A stretch of 64,000 nucleotides of DNA from Chrysomallon squamiferum (taxonomy: Eukaryota > Mollusca > Gastropoda > Neomphalida > Peltospiridae): assembly GCA_012295275.1 (NCBI GenBank), contig CM022671.1:35513683-35577682 (forward strand). Direction: 5' to 3'. Every line of letters begins with the position of its first letter. Positions within the stretch are counted from its first letter, which is position 1. Of this stretch, positions 23,298-37,142 are shown in pieces. The notes under the pieces were generated by a model. That model was given only the letters and a program-made list of their open reading frames with translations, was not told where the DNA came from and did not search any database. Both the position numbers and the translations under genes were made by a program.

Positions 23298-25624
23298 TTA
23301 GCTGCCTTTAAATGGATCTGTAGTTTCTGATGTTTCATCTTCCAGCACAATGTTTTCATCCTCATCCTCATTTTTGACATCACCAAACACGTCTTTGACG
23401 GAGATTCGGGAAGCTGTTACTGGCATTTTGCCCTCATCCACTTCTCCTTTCATCTAAAACAAAAAAAAAAAAAAAAAAATAAAATAAAAACACACCATTT
23501 AATGACAACTTTTCAATTCTACATTTAAATCAAAGTTAAGGTTAAAGACATTCAGAAAGTAATGAGCTATAATACAGTATTGGACAGGGTAACTTTTAAA
23601 AAAGCTAACATATTTTTTGTGTCCCTTCTGACTTCGACAAAGAAATAATCAGGATGAAGCTAGGTATTTATCATACAATATGTAATAAATGTCAAGCTGA
23701 AACAAAAAACATTTTTAAAATTTATCATTTCCTGAATGTATCGTACCCGTTTTATTTCCTCTATGGAACGCAATCGAATTCCTTGTTGCTTAATAGCTGC
23801 AGCTGTAGCCTCAAAGATACCTTCATCTGGAGTTCCAGATTTCTGAAGCTCAAAGTATTTTTCAACAAACCTACAATTATAATTTTTAATAATCATGATA
23901 AAAACCTCTTAAAAAAGTTAAATTTATATGTAACACCTAAAAAGCTCATTAAATTAACATCTTAGATTCAGTATCCGAGCATTTTTTTTTTTTGTAGAAA
24001 TGAATGTCAGAAAATCTGTTTAGTAAGTTCATTCTTCTTTATGTGTGTATGGTGTTTGAAAGTTTCTGGTTGTGGCATGCACTTTTTGTGGAAATATGCT
24101 TAAATACAAGAAATATTACAACTAGAACATAGTTTGTAAGAGCAGATACCTTCTAATCAATAGCAAATTAATTTTCTGTAAATTTTGCCTTGTAGGCTCT
24201 GACTGATGATGAATATTACTATTATTAGACTGGGGATGTCACATTTCCTACTTCTTATAAAATAATTATGTTACATACTTCTGACATGTTGTTTTAACGG
24301 TCTCTTTACTCATGTCAACGATATCAGGATTTCCATATGTCTGGTAGAATTTTCTGTTAAGAAAAAAAAATAATATAGTGTGAATTTTTTAAAATTAAAA
24401 TCATAAACAAATCTGGAAAAAATTAGATCATAAAAAATAACTAAATAAACAAATATGGAAAATATATGTAAATAAAATAAAGATCTGAAATTACATTTAC
24501 AAACCACAGCTGTAATGCAAAAGCCAAATTTGCTAAACTGGCTAACAAATTTTACAAACAGCATTTATTTTATTTTTGAGTAAAAAAAAAAAAATTATTG
24601 TAATTAAAATTTAATACTTATACTATAATGCAACATCCAATAATTAACAGGCACATAAACACTTTAAATTACATTTATAAAACAAAATTTTTACTTGTTG
24701 TGCAAATAGAATTATCGTAATACAAAGTGAGATATTCCAAGTTATGTTTTTGTTAAGGTACAGAAAACTGATAAGACAATCTGGGTACAAATAAACAAAA
24801 CAGTAAGTACACTCTAACAAAGTCTTCGGGATAAAGAATATTTTTAACTGTCCCTGTTGGAACTTTCTGTTCATAGATAGGTGCAGTCTTGGGAGGAAAT
24901 GCTTCATAGACATCAAACCAGATTGGTCGATCTTCTACTTTTAGTGCTCCTGATCGAAGAAGACCACATATTCTACAATACAAAACATTTTTAAAAATCA
25001 GGTCATATAAGTACTTAAAATATACTGTTATATTACACGTTAAACCTTTAAAAAATGTATTTTCATTAAGGTTACTGGATTCACATGTGGAATGTACAAC
25101 ACACATTTATTGTGCAACATAACTATTTATTAAATATAATAAATAAATTATATTTTATTTTTATATTATTAATAAAATAATTGTTGATATATCTATTATT
25201 TCATTTTGAGACAAAAAAGAGATTAAAAAAAAAAAAAAAATGATAATAGATAAATAAAATTGTTTAGGTATTATTATTAGTTTTAAAACTTTAAAATTAG
25301 TAATTGGTCCATCTTTGTTAACTCATCTGAAAACGTGATCAGTTCAACCTAACTGTCCAGACAAGCAGTGATATACAAGTTATATGATGAACCGAAAGAC
25401 TCATACTTTAAGGTGTAAACGTTATTGTTTTATAATATTTATAACAAAATCATTACATTTTTGGGGATTCGGAATTAATTTTAAATTTATCAATTCCAAA
25501 TCCAGAAACTGTCATTACTCAATTTACTGTGACACTGTGGTTGAATTTTTTTAGTTTGTTTTCCAAACTGAAATTGTTACCTAGTATAAATGCTGCCAAA
25601 CTTTTCTATTCTGCTACCTGCCAT
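23298..25624 (-). CDS. MRPS23: Mitochondrial small ribosomal subunit protein mS23 (MRPS23)
   Basis: Five exons, 25624-25581, 24972-24811, 24353-24279, 23870-23747 and 23453-23298, give 186 aa in consistent phase; human MRPS23 has 190. The short first exon encodes MAGSRIEKFGSIYTR, nearly the vertebrate start, and fits phase 2 with the next exon. Conserved blocks follow: GLLRSGAL, RPIWFDVYEAFPP, KFYQTYG, TCQKFVEKYFELQKSG and a variable acidic C-terminus (VKNEDEDENIVLEDE). It is a structural component of the mitochondrial ribosome small subunit with no catalytic residues. It is convergent with the FKBP6-like gene and divergent from CUEDC1, which starts 1.5 kb away. Confidence 0.94.
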
Positions 25625-26936
25625 TATGATTGTTTTAAGATAATTTTTATACTAAACCAAGTTTTTAAATATTAAAACATGTATCCATCTCAACATGACA
25701 TTACGTGCAAACAGCTAGACATTGGAGTAACGGGCCTTTAATATCACCTTTGATCAACCTCATGGGTTTATTAAAAGTTCCGATTTGTATCAGGCCTATT
25801 GTTGTAATAAACATTTATAGCATTCAAAACTATTTTTCTTTTATAGATTTAATTTTTTTCCACATGACATTTAATGTTTGAACATAATTTTTGATAATTA
25901 TTTTGAATAGAGCTGCAGAAACATATTTACAATTAATTTATTTTTCCGTTTGAATGAAGTATTAAATTTTTATAATCTTTGGAGGGTTTCGCTAATATAA
26001 GGATGTAATTTTTTTTCGTCATTGAAAATGTATTCTGTTTATGACAGAAACTAGGAAAACGAAAGAAAAATTCGTAAGTATTTTATTTATTTATTTTTCT
26101 CAGTAAATTATTTTAACAGTATAAGTAATTTATATCCAGATATACCTTTTACCGTAATAAAACCAGGACAGTGGTTCCACCAGAAGGGAGAAAAAGAAAC
26201 ATTAAGAAATGGTTAAGGCTTATCTAAGGAACTTAAGTGCCAGTTTAAGAATGGTAAAAACTCATAACATGAGATAAGAATATTTTAAAATTTTACAATT
26301 CCACAGATAAAGCTCTGTAGATATTACTTTGCATGAATGTTACATTATTTTAAAAATGATTAATATAAAAAGAAATATATTTGTTTATTATAAACATCGG
26401 ACATCTGGTAGAGATATCATATCGGCAGTTGTTTAATATTAAATGTTTTGTTTGGGAAAGTTCAGATAAAGCTTAAGGTTTGAAGTAAACTTGACCATCA
26501 AGATACCCCTCCATAAAGAAACAGCATTCCATCAAAAGAAACTAAGAAGTTAGCTGTCCAATTCTGTACTTAATCCAAGATGTTTATTACACCACCTACC
26601 CTTCTTCAACTTGTGTACAAACTGAACAGCATTTTGATATTGCATGCTTATGACTGATTTTGACCATACTGCACATTTTACTATGATTTGTACACCTATA
26701 GAGACCATAAATAGATAAAACAACTTTTAACTGTAATTATTGATTAACTTACATTTAAAAATGTCTGCCAGATCACATGAAAACATTAATTTGGTTTCTA
26801 TGAAAAGCTAAAGAATTATTATTATTTTGTTTTATTTTTTCAGTTTGTTTGTAGTGTCTTATAAGTTAAATTATTAGTGATTACCATGATAATAAGATTT
26901 TCATTAAAAGATATCCATGTATATACACATACATAA

Positions 26937-26983
<47 letters not shown>

Positions 26984-27152
26984 AATTCATAAATGCAAAT
27001 ACAGAAGAAATAAATAGTGATAATTCATTTACAATTTAAAAAAAAATTAATTGTGCAATTCTAGTTACATTTTATTTATTTTTCAGATCCTTAAAAGACA
27101 GTTAATATGACACAATGAAATACACTTTGTTAATCAGTGGAAGTGTTCTAAA
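25625..27152. promoter_or_regulatory. Divergent intergenic region between MRPS23 and CUEDC1
   Basis: This 1.5-kb stretch lies between two start codons on opposite strands, so it should hold both promoters. A strong acceptor, tttatttttcag (ending 27086), suggests CUEDC1 has a 5' untranslated exon upstream and that its first coding exon begins at 27087. A CA microsatellite lies at 26938-26981. No CpG-rich core is evident. Confidence 0.5.
26938..26981. repeat. CA dinucleotide microsatellite
   Basis: About 21 CA units between MRPS23 and CUEDC1. Confidence 0.97.
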
Positions 27153-30100
27153 ATGATGGCTATGGCAGAGACAGAAAAGTTAAACAATGAAAGAAGCGGA
27201 CACTCCAGAAGACGGGAACAAGAACTCCCGTCACCCAGCATGGCTGCCCGACCCACCAAGCACCTCGAGTTCAACCAGGCAATGTCAGACTTTAAGTTCA
27301 TGTTCCCTAACATGGAGGAAGATGTGATTGAGGCTGTTTTGAGAGCAAACAATGGCATCGTGGACGCAACCATAGATCAGCTGCTGACAATGAACGTTGA
27401 TTCTGAAGAAATTACACAACATCTACAATGGATTGGAAAGATGGATGATGAAGTGGTAAGATCATTATAATTTTAAATTTTTGATTTTTTTTTAATGATT
27501 CAGACACTGATACAAATAGTCCAATTAAAAGTGGTCAGTGTATTTGTTTTTTTTTTAAATTTAATCATCTTTGTTTTGGACAAGGAAATAGTTGAAGGGA
27601 ACATTAGAATGAACTCAGAATGTTTTCATAATGATCAGTTTGTTTATGTTAGCAGTACCTCTTGAAAATATTTTGGTTCACACTTGGGTTTTTGTCTGAT
27701 TCAAAGGCAAGATAACAAATAGTGGTTTTCTTTCATCATTCTCAGTTAACTGAACTAAAATTTTAATAAAGTGTTGCAAAGCCACAACATATTTTGTTGT
27801 ATGATATGAAATATTTTGTTTGTATTCAGTGCTAAAGATGCCTTTTGGTCTTGCAAACAAAAGTTTTGCTAAATAATTTACATAGGCTTTAGTTTTTTGT
27901 TTGTGACTGGGCTTGCATGCTTGAACATGGAAACATGTCTAAAACTACCTGTGCTAATATGCATCATATATTTGTACTAAGACTGGGATAGGCAGTTTAA
28001 TAACTAAATGTTGCTGCATCTTAAGAAGGTTGCAGTTTATTATCCTTGTTCCAAGCCCACTGGTGCTGTCTGCTAAAAACCACATTGTTATGTTAGAAAT
28101 TCAGTTAGGAAGAAGACATTACTACATTTCAGTTGACTAGAACTTGTAGAAACTGGTAACTGGGATTTGATCACAGAACGTAGCAGTTTTGAATGAAGAG
28201 ATTAACCATTATGTCGCAGACTGGTCTGTTGTTTCTGCAGTAGAAAAGTATGAATGAATAGTTGCAACATTCTAATGTACGTGACACAAACATGAAAATA
28301 ATGTTTTATTATTTCAGAAATAAAGTTACATTCAAGGAGTTACATATAATGTTACATATCAAAGATCTCTAGCTAATTTTAAAAAAACAGAAACCATACA
28401 TGGCAGCTGTGGATTTTCATTCTGTGATTCATGTTTACAGGATAACCAGAGAGGTACTGAGTCAGCCATAATGGTGTTTTCCTTCCTTTTCTATTTATAT
28501 ATAGCAGAAATTAGGAAGTGTTTAGTTGAAGAATATGAAACAGTTACATATATTTTGACATATGTGTCAAGTGGCACTATGAATAACACTGCAGTTACAA
28601 ATAACGTCTGATATTTGAAACTCACTCTTACTGTTATTTTTAGTTTTAAATAAAAGAACCAATCTAGACTACTTTCTTTTAGTTATGTTATGAAGGCACT
28701 TCTGACAAATGTAATATATATATCTATGAGAGAGAAAGAAAGACGTGTAAATATACATAAATTTTAAGATGATATGACTACATACGTACATGTATACAAA
28801 TGTACATACTATATATGTATGTATTTATATTCACAGTCATATTCTTTTTAAACTTAAAAACATTTTTAACTTGATGAAAAATACATATTTATCTTCATTA
28901 GCACATTGTTTTATTTTATTTCACTTCAAGTCCAAAAAAAAAAGAGAGCAAAAAGAAACTTGTTTATTAAGTTCCCAGTATTAACTTTCAACAGGACAGT
29001 TCCCCTACAGTGGAAAAACTCAGCTCACCTCATCCTATTGAAGACTCACCTCCACCATATTCTGAAGCGATTCAGTCATCACAGATGTTGCTAGGAGCAA
29101 CAGGGTCCACAAAGAAGCTGAGCATGAAGAAGAGACCTTTGGAACCAGCAGCCAGTCATTTACTGGACATGGGCATCGATGAACTTGCCCTGTCCAACAC
29201 TGAACCAAAGACTGCCGTTTCACCCTGGAGCAGCCCCATCTCTTCACTCAGTCAGCCTCGGTACTCACACAAGTCAACAAAAAAACCTTCATACAGAAAC
29301 TGGAATCCTCCGTTACTTGGGACTCTGCCTGATGACTTTCTGAGGCTATCTCCAGCAGTATCACACCCGGTGAAGCGGACATCATCATCATCCAGTTCTC
29401 ACGAGAAGAGTCACCATCGAAAATTATCTTCAAAATCAATGGTATGTGGTGGTGTCCATTTTTAGTTGTGTTTTTCATCCACATTGCTTATTGATCTTTT
29501 TTTTTTTTTTTTTTTTTCTACACAGAAACAGTTCTTGTACTATTTAAAATCAATACTATTTAAATGATCAATACATTTCTTTTTTATTGCAGAGTTGAAG
29601 AAGGGTGTAGGAGATTTTTATTTTCAGACACATTACAACATATTAGAAAGCTTGGATTTGTGAAAATTAATTCTTGAATCCTATGATAAAGGGTTATTTA
29701 TTGTTCATAAACATTCACTTGAGAATATTCTCATGTTACAAATTTTGATAAAATAATACATACAGTTTAAATTTATAAAAATTATAACATCTCAACTATG
29801 TTTTTAATCTCGTTTATGTAAAATTAGTTCTATATTCACTGGTTTTTTTTTATAACTAATCTTTGATTTTTCAGAGTTACAATTTAGGCTGCTTATTTTA
29901 ATTTATAAAACATATTTTGCAGATGCATAAGGTTATTTATTTTATAAACTATAAAATTCGTGGTTATTTTTTCTTCAGATTTTATCAGCTCATGATTTCA
30001 GCACTGGCATGCTGCAGGAGAAGATGAAGGAAAATGAGCGACGCAGAAAACTTGCGTCGTGTGACATCGATCCCGAACTGGCGCAGTATCTTGAAGATGA

Positions 30101-32141
30101 GCGACTTGCCATAATGTTTCAAAACAGTGAATTCTTACAAGAACTTCGTGATGATGAAGACTTCATGAACACATTAGAAAGCGGTGGATAGTGCTGTTTA
30201 TTTTACTACAGAAACTGTGATATATCTGTTACATAAAAGTTGTTTTGTAGTGAAATGCCTCAGTGAAGGATAAACATTCTTAAATTAATAGTTTTTTTCC
30301 AAGAATAACTTGCGCACCTAAAATAATGGCACCACCCCTCAAAAAACATACTAAAAACGTTAATTTAAATGATAAAAAATAAAAATAAATATTGTCAAGT
30401 ACAAAAATACAACTCTAGAGAGCATTATATAGCAAACTAAAAATAAATACAGTTATGTTCCATTTCTTTTTTTTTTTTTTTTTTTTCCAGATCGAATGAG
30501 CACATCTGGTTTTGAACTCAAGACACCATCAACTCCAGAAAAAGAAGGTAAATTTAAAATTTTATAAACATAACTTAATTAGCACTAAAGAAAGCAGAAA
30601 TAAAAAAAAACTTTTGGTCATGTTAAAATAGCAGAAGAAATTGCCTGTTGATATCTGCACTGTTTAAGTTTTCTGTACCTGCAATGATAAAAGTTGAGTG
30701 AAGTATACAACATGTATAATGATTCATGTTGCAGCAATGATAGAAGGTTATGGTACAGACAGACAGGACACTTTGGAAGCATTTCCATTCAGTCAGCAGT
30801 TACCCAAGTCTGAAGATGAAGATGCAGAGTTAAGGAGAAAACTTCGACATATGGGAAAAGGTAATAAACAAATTTTCTTTATGTTGACATTCCTAGGCAA
30901 TATTTTGTTAGTATTATTTAAAAATGTTTGGAATGTTGGCTTTTTGCCTTTTAGTGCTTTTGAAAAATAAAATAAACAAAAGACGTACTTATTTTTTAGC
31001 TTCAAGAAAACAGTTTGCCGCTCTTGCAAGAAGATTTTTCTCCAGAAAGAAAAAGAAAACATCAAAACAAATGTATCCTTGATTTTAAAAAAAACAACAA
31101 CAACAAAAAAAACATGATTTTATTATTTTTGGTGTGTGTGGGGACTTTTCTTTATATACATAAAAATAATGTTGCTTATTTTTTTAAATAATTCCGTTTT
31201 CACTTAACTTTTGAAAGTTTGAAAGAGAAGCTGGCACCATCGATGATGAACCTGCTTGACGCAGAGACGTACGACGACACAGACGAGCCACAGAGTGAGG
31301 AAGTCACATACAACTCAGAGGAAACATCGGTGAGGCCTTTCACTAATTATTATACAGGAAACAAATTATGTCAGTGAACCTAGCTCTGCAGTGACTCTAC
31401 ACTCCTTATTTACATCAGATACAGAAGTTTTTGTGTACGTTTCTGTGTGTTTGTATGGGCGTGGGGGTGGGTGCATGTGTGTGGGTGTGCATATATCTGT
31501 GTGTTTGTATGAATGTGTGTGTATATGTTTATGTTCATCTACATGTCTGTTTGTTTGTATGTGTATCTGTGTGTGTGTGTGTGTGTGTGTGTTTAGATAT
31601 GTCTGTGTGTTTTTGAGTGTACCTGTATGAGTGTGTATGTGTATTTTTATCCTCATGTCTGACTGTTTGTATGTGTATCTGTATATATGTATGTTTGTGT
31701 GTGTGTATGTTTAGATATGTCTGTGTGTTTTTGAGTGTATCTGTATGTGTGTGTATGTGTATTTTTATCTATATATCTGTTTGTTTTTGTGCATATCTTC
31801 ATGTTTGTATATGTGTAATTATATGTACATACATATTTCTACCTGCATTATTAATAACTAATGGTTTATTAAAACATAGGTAACAGCTTGCAACTCCTTT
31901 TTTATACACTTTTACCTGTGTTATTAATTACAGGTTTTCATGAAAACAGAATATTTTATCAGCAAACAGTTAAACATAGTTAATTTTAAATGGTTAATTA
32001 ATTCAGTTTTTTTTTTTTCTCTCTCTCTCTCCTCAGTCGGACACAATAAACTCAGTACCAAATTATCGGACAGTTCAACGACCAATGTATGAACCAGACA
32101 CTCTGATCACTTACAACCCAGACAAATCTCACATGGTTTAA
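27153..32141 (+). CDS. CUEDC1: CUE domain-containing protein 1 (CUEDC1)
   Basis: Eight coding exons, 27153-27455, 28995-29441, 29979-30183, 30491-30547, 30735-30860, 31000-31072, 31218-31329 and 32037-32141, give 475 aa. The CUE domain lies at about 40-81 (FNQAMSDFKFMFP, VLRANNGIVDATIDQLL) with the Met-Phe-Pro motif at 50-52; CUE domains bind ubiquitin. A PPPY motif at 120-123 could bind WW domains such as those of NEDD4-type ligases. Other blocks shared with vertebrate CUEDC1 are YRNWNPPLLGTLPDDFLRL (about 201-219), YLEDERLA (287-294) and LRRKLRHMGK. The C-terminus is a basic segment (SRKKKKTSK) and then an acidic one. The cellular role is not settled in the family. Intron 6 (31073-31217) looks U12-type. 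If intron 3 is retained, the protein ends two codons later with Gly-Gly. Confidence 0.94.
31073..31217 (+). other. Probable U12-type (minor spliceosome) intron in CUEDC1
   Basis: The 145-bp intron starts GTATCCTTG, eight of nine matches to the U12 donor consensus RTATCCTTT. It has tcacttaac 10 nt before its end, close to the U12 branch-site consensus TTCCTTRAC with the branch A within the required short distance. It lacks a polypyrimidine tract next to the acceptor (cttttgaaag). It interrupts a codon after position 2, and the join gives a sensible frame. Confidence 0.75.
31437..31830. repeat. Interrupted TG-rich repeat in CUEDC1 intron 7
   Basis: About 390 bp of imperfect TG, TATG and TGTTTG repeats, with a diverged duplication: a segment like gtttagatatgtctgtgtgt occurs near 31591 and again near 31709. 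Confidence 0.85.
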
Positions 32142-33719
32142 TGTTACATTTTGCTTTATGTAATACTAGAAAATATTAGAGCCTATGCATATTATTCAAC
32201 AGCAAAATAATAAATAAATAAATATCAGATGAATAACACCATATAATAAAAATAATAATTAAAAGAAAAGAAAATTTAGAAGTTAGAAAAAGAAGAAAAA
32301 TTTTCTTAAATTAGCTTTTAATACTAAAATATTAAATATCATTAAAAAAAAATTAAAAAAAAAAAAGCCTATTTTAAGATATTTGTTTAATATTTATTTA
32401 TTTATTTTGATTACTACTTCAGTATTTTTATATATTTTATTCTATTCTATTTAAGTTATTTATTCATTTATTTTGTGTAACCATTCTTAAAAAGACATTT
32501 TATAATTTCTATGAATCTTGGCTAGAAATTGTATAGCAATCAAATTAGATTAAAAATCATGTTTAACAAAGGTCACATTTTGGTCAGCTTGCTCTGGTGA
32601 AAGTACCAATCACTGAGCATTTATCATTTCATCACAGACCCATCATGATGATGATGTCATCAGTGACTGTGAGTCTTACTACTATATATACAACATATTT
32701 ACATTTTGTGAAACTTTGGACTAGGACTAAAACGACACAAATGCATGTTTAAGATAATGACTGTGTATATGAATAGAACCAGTTATTAAATTTAAGCACA
32801 ACTGAATTAAGCTTTACTTTATTTAAATTCTTCTGAAGTTGTTATTTTCTTCTTAAAATTATTACACGTAATAATTATTTTGCTTCATATTATTCTTGTG
32901 GAAAATATTTATTTTTTATCTTTATACTTAAGAGAAAATATTTTTATTTTAATTATATGCTGAACATTGTATCATTTTATTCTTTAGGATGTTCCATATA
33001 GGAATTATTTTGTTGTAACCTACATAATCTGAAAGATTTTTTAAAAAATTAAAAAATTTATTGTATAACATTCTGTAGTTATGTAGAACTGTAAACTATA
33101 AAAAAATTTTAAACATTTAAAATTCACAAATTTTTTTATATTTTAAATTTGTTTTCATCTGTTTTTAAAAATCTTTTTTAAAAAAAAGTTATAAAAAATG
33201 ACAGTTTTACTAAATGTTATAGACTGCTGAATGTAATTTATCTGACATTATTCATCTGAAATAAATCTGACATAATTTTAACCATCAATTTTCTAACACT
33301 GTGGTATCAGACCTCTTCAGATAACAGGACTTTGACATGCCGGTCACTTTACACAATGGCCTGATTAAACAGTATGACTTAGACAACATGTAACAAAAGA
33401 TGATTTGTTGATGTTGGAGTCCAGTTTTATATTTGTAAATACTTTGTTAGGATAATCTGTTACATTTGTGATCATGTCATTGTTTAGTCTAGATCACTGG
33501 TCATGTTGGCGTACAGTCTAGTATGTTGATAATGTCCATGTACAGTCTAGGAATATTGTAAAATACTTTTGTTACATAATCACTTTACATTGTAAAATAA
33601 CTGTTCCAATCTTGTTGACTGAGCATTATTTTTATATATGTACTGTAATAATACAATTGCTGTTACTAGAAAGTCATTTTAATAATGTATAATATAGTAC
33701 ACACAGAAGTTATTATACA

Positions 33720-34440
33720 GTTATGTCATAACTGCATTGTAATGTGTTATAGTGTTTTGTTGAATAATAATGAAGTTATTACACAGCAAATTATAATGAA
33801 GTTTTACAGTTGAGTATTTTGAAGTTACTACACATAGGATATGAAGTTATACAGTACTAATTATAGAATGGTATGTTACAGTTATTAGACAAAGGTATAT
33901 AATGAGGTTATACAATTGTATATAATGAAATTAAACAATAGTATATATTGAAATTACTATACAGTAGAATATAATGAAGTTATGCAATAGTACATAATAA
34001 AATTATTACAGTAGTAAATGAAGTTATACAATATTATATAATGAAATTATTAAACACTAGTATATAATAAAGTTATACAATATATAATGAAATTATTGTA
34101 CAGTAGTATATAATGAAGTTATACAATATATAATGAATTTATTGTGCAGTAGTATATAATAAAGTTATACAATATATAATGAAATTATTGTACAGTAGTA
34201 TATAATGAAGTTATACAATATATAATGAAATTATTGTACTGTAGTATATAATGAAGTTACAGTATATAATGAAATTATTACATGGTATATAATGAAGTTA
34301 TGCAATAGTATGTAATGAAATTATTGTACAGTAGTATATGATGAAGTGTATAAAATTAAGTCATTATAGAATATTATAAAATGAAGTTATTGTACAAAAG
34401 TATATATAATGAAGACATAACACAATGGTATATAATCAAA
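33720..34440. repeat. 46-bp minisatellite, AT-rich
   Basis: A unit of about 46 bp made of two related halves, tatataatgaagttatacaa and tatataatgaaattattgta plus cagtag. It repeats with small changes, best preserved at 33,960-34,260 and degenerate at both ends. It lies in the long 3' flank of CUEDC1. Confidence 0.9.
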
Positions 34441-34773
34441 TTCTAACAGCCAATTATTAGAGTGTATCAAATCTGTGAAACTCTCTGCTTTACATGGACT
34501 GGAAAATTTAAAGGGATCAATAAAAAAAATTTAGTTATATATGTATGATTTTAAAAACAAAAATGATTAACAACAAAAACAGTTTCAACTGCTATTTGAT
34601 AAAGAATAAAGTAGATTTAGGGATTAATAAGCAGTTTGTCCTCAGACAGAGATTCTGAAGTAAGAAATCAGTGATCTCTGAAAACTGAAGAAGAAAATAT
34701 TTAAAATTTGTAATCATAATCAAGGAAGATACAGACAGAAAAGTCATCAAATTAGAAAACATTATTAATCTGG

Positions 34774-34776
34774 AAA

Positions 34777-34808
<32 letters not shown>
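34774..34808. repeat. AAAT tetranucleotide microsatellite
   Basis: About eight AAAT units. Confidence 0.9.
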
Positions 34809-34809
<1 letters not shown>

Positions 34810-35974
34810 GAAATGATGTGCTTTAACTAACTGCTTTCAAAGCTTTTTACTGTTACATGTTAATTTTTTTCTAATAATAAAAAACAAAATACAGAATGAT
34901 TCTTTTAGATAGTTAAAAAAAATTTAAACTTTCTATTTTCTTTCCCTCTCTCTTTTTTTTTTTTTCATAATTAAAATAAATTTATCATGATAAATGAAAA
35001 AATCTCAGGGCAGTATATGGTGAATGTTATTGTTTGTTATAAGCTATACTGTTGAGAAATTAACAAACTAGATTATTTCTATATATATATATATGTCTGT
35101 CGGTGTATGTATGTACATGTATATTTTGTTGAACTTTTTTTTTGTTTTTACTGGTTTTTGAAAATGTTGTTGAGTTCTTGTCTGTTGACCTAGATGGTGA
35201 TATCAGTTTAAGGATTAGACGAACCAAATTTTATTAATATTATTATTTTTGTTTTTTTTAGCTACTGCTTTGTATGTACCTATATACAACAATATCCCAA
35301 CTCGATAGTTTTGATATTATTTCAGATATTATACTATTTTTGTTGACTGGGATTTTAACCTCACTCTGTCGCCAATCCCATGATTCAACATGTCTCTACT
35401 TGTGTTCAGTAAAACAGATCACAGCTGAGCAAAATATTTCTAAAAAACATATTCATACCTAATGAATGAATGAAGGAATGAACAAACAAACTGGTTAATT
35501 AATCATATTTTAAAATCAAATGATATAAATATAATTTTCAATTAGACAAGTAGTTTGAATCTTTATTATTTCATTATCAAACTGCTTTTTTTTAAAAAGA
35601 AAAGAAATTTTCACTCACAGTTTGGATGTTAATGTTATTTTTCATGATACAGTATTACATTTTTTTTATAGTTGTTTCACAATCATATTTAAGGTTCTAG
35701 ATACAGAGTCAAATATCTCTCTTCAAATATGTCCTTTGTTAGCACACAACTGAGTTTCATAAAATCATGTTTGTTTATTTTTCAGATAGATAATTCTTGA
35801 AAACATTTGTATGTTTTGTCACATACTTGAAAGCAGTTTGGAGTTGTTCAGTTGTTCTGAATAATTTGACTGGAAATTCTTTCCTTTCTTTTAACTTTTA
35901 TCAAAAACAAATACAAATATTTCTTGTTTAACATCACTGATACATTTTAAATAAACTGTTACTAGATTTTTTAC

Positions 35975-35975
<1 letters not shown>

Positions 35976-36023
<48 letters not shown>
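35976..36023. repeat. TAA trinucleotide microsatellite
   Basis: About 15 TAA units, continuing as degenerate A/T repeats to about 36110. Confidence 0.95.
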
Positions 36024-36026
<3 letters not shown>

Positions 36027-36689
36027 TTTAATAACAATAATAATAATAACTAGTAATAAAAAATAATGATAACAATAATAAAAATAAAAATAGTAATAAT
36101 AAATAATAATACTTTAAAACAGAAAAAAAATTGAACACAAACATGTTTTATCTTGTTTAAAAACTGTTTGATACTGAAGGTGGAGACAAGTCTAAAATTA
36201 TAATTTTTGTATTTTGTAAATCAGAGATGTGCTGTACCCATTTCAAAGCAATGAGCTTTTCCTTACAATCCATATATAGTTTATTTTTATCAAAGTTTAC
36301 ATAATGTTTGATGATGTAACTTCTGTATGTACATTATATTTTTTATGAACAGAATTGTTTTTTTTGTATTTATCATGTAGTGTACTGATTAACAATAAAT
36401 TAAAAAAAGAAAAAAGATTATTATAAACAAATTCTTACCAGCTACAAGCAGAATATTTAGCTTTCAGTTTTACAGGGTATTTCTTTCTTCTTTTTTTTCT
36501 TTTTTTTTTACTTGTCACACGCAAAAAAGGCCAAGTAATTTATAATGTCTCTTTAATCTCAGCCAGTCAGAGGCTGATATGTGATGCTGTAGCCAATCAG
36601 AAATATTTCCTGTTTTCAAGCAACTGTTGGATCCAAGATTCCATTTCACACTTGTTTTGTTTAGGCTATTTTAATTTTTGTGCATTAAA

Positions 36690-36690
<1 letters not shown>

Positions 36691-36749
<59 letters not shown>
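36691..36749. repeat. TTA trinucleotide microsatellite
   Basis: About 19 TTA units; reverse-complement related to the TAA run at 35976-36023. Confidence 0.95.
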
Positions 36750-36751
<2 letters not shown>

Positions 36752-37107
36752 TTCTATTTATAAATGAAATCTATTTTCTTAATTTTATTAAATGTCTTGC
36801 ATTCTGTCATACTTATTAATTTTCCTACTAAAATATATATGTGTATGTTGCCCATTTTTTAAAATGTTTTGTTTATCAGTTTAACATTTTTGTCACTTAT
36901 TAAAAACGAATGCATGTTGAAATATGTGTGTGTGACTGTGTGTGTGATTAAATATTTGTAAATTTGAAATATTTTCTGTTTTGACTCATGTAACAAGAAA
37001 ATATTTAATAAATGTTACTGGAATGTTGATATAAAGAAATCCATAACAAGATGTTGGGTAGAAGTATTTTGTATTTCATTAAGATAATCTATAATTTTAT
37101 ATTGCTT

Positions 37108-37142
<35 letters not shown>

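Noticed and set aside
30009-30191. CUEDC1 ending after exon 3 with Gly-Gly and stop
   Set aside because: A donor at 30184 joins in phase to 30491 and recovers residues expected for the family; the stop would need intron retention.
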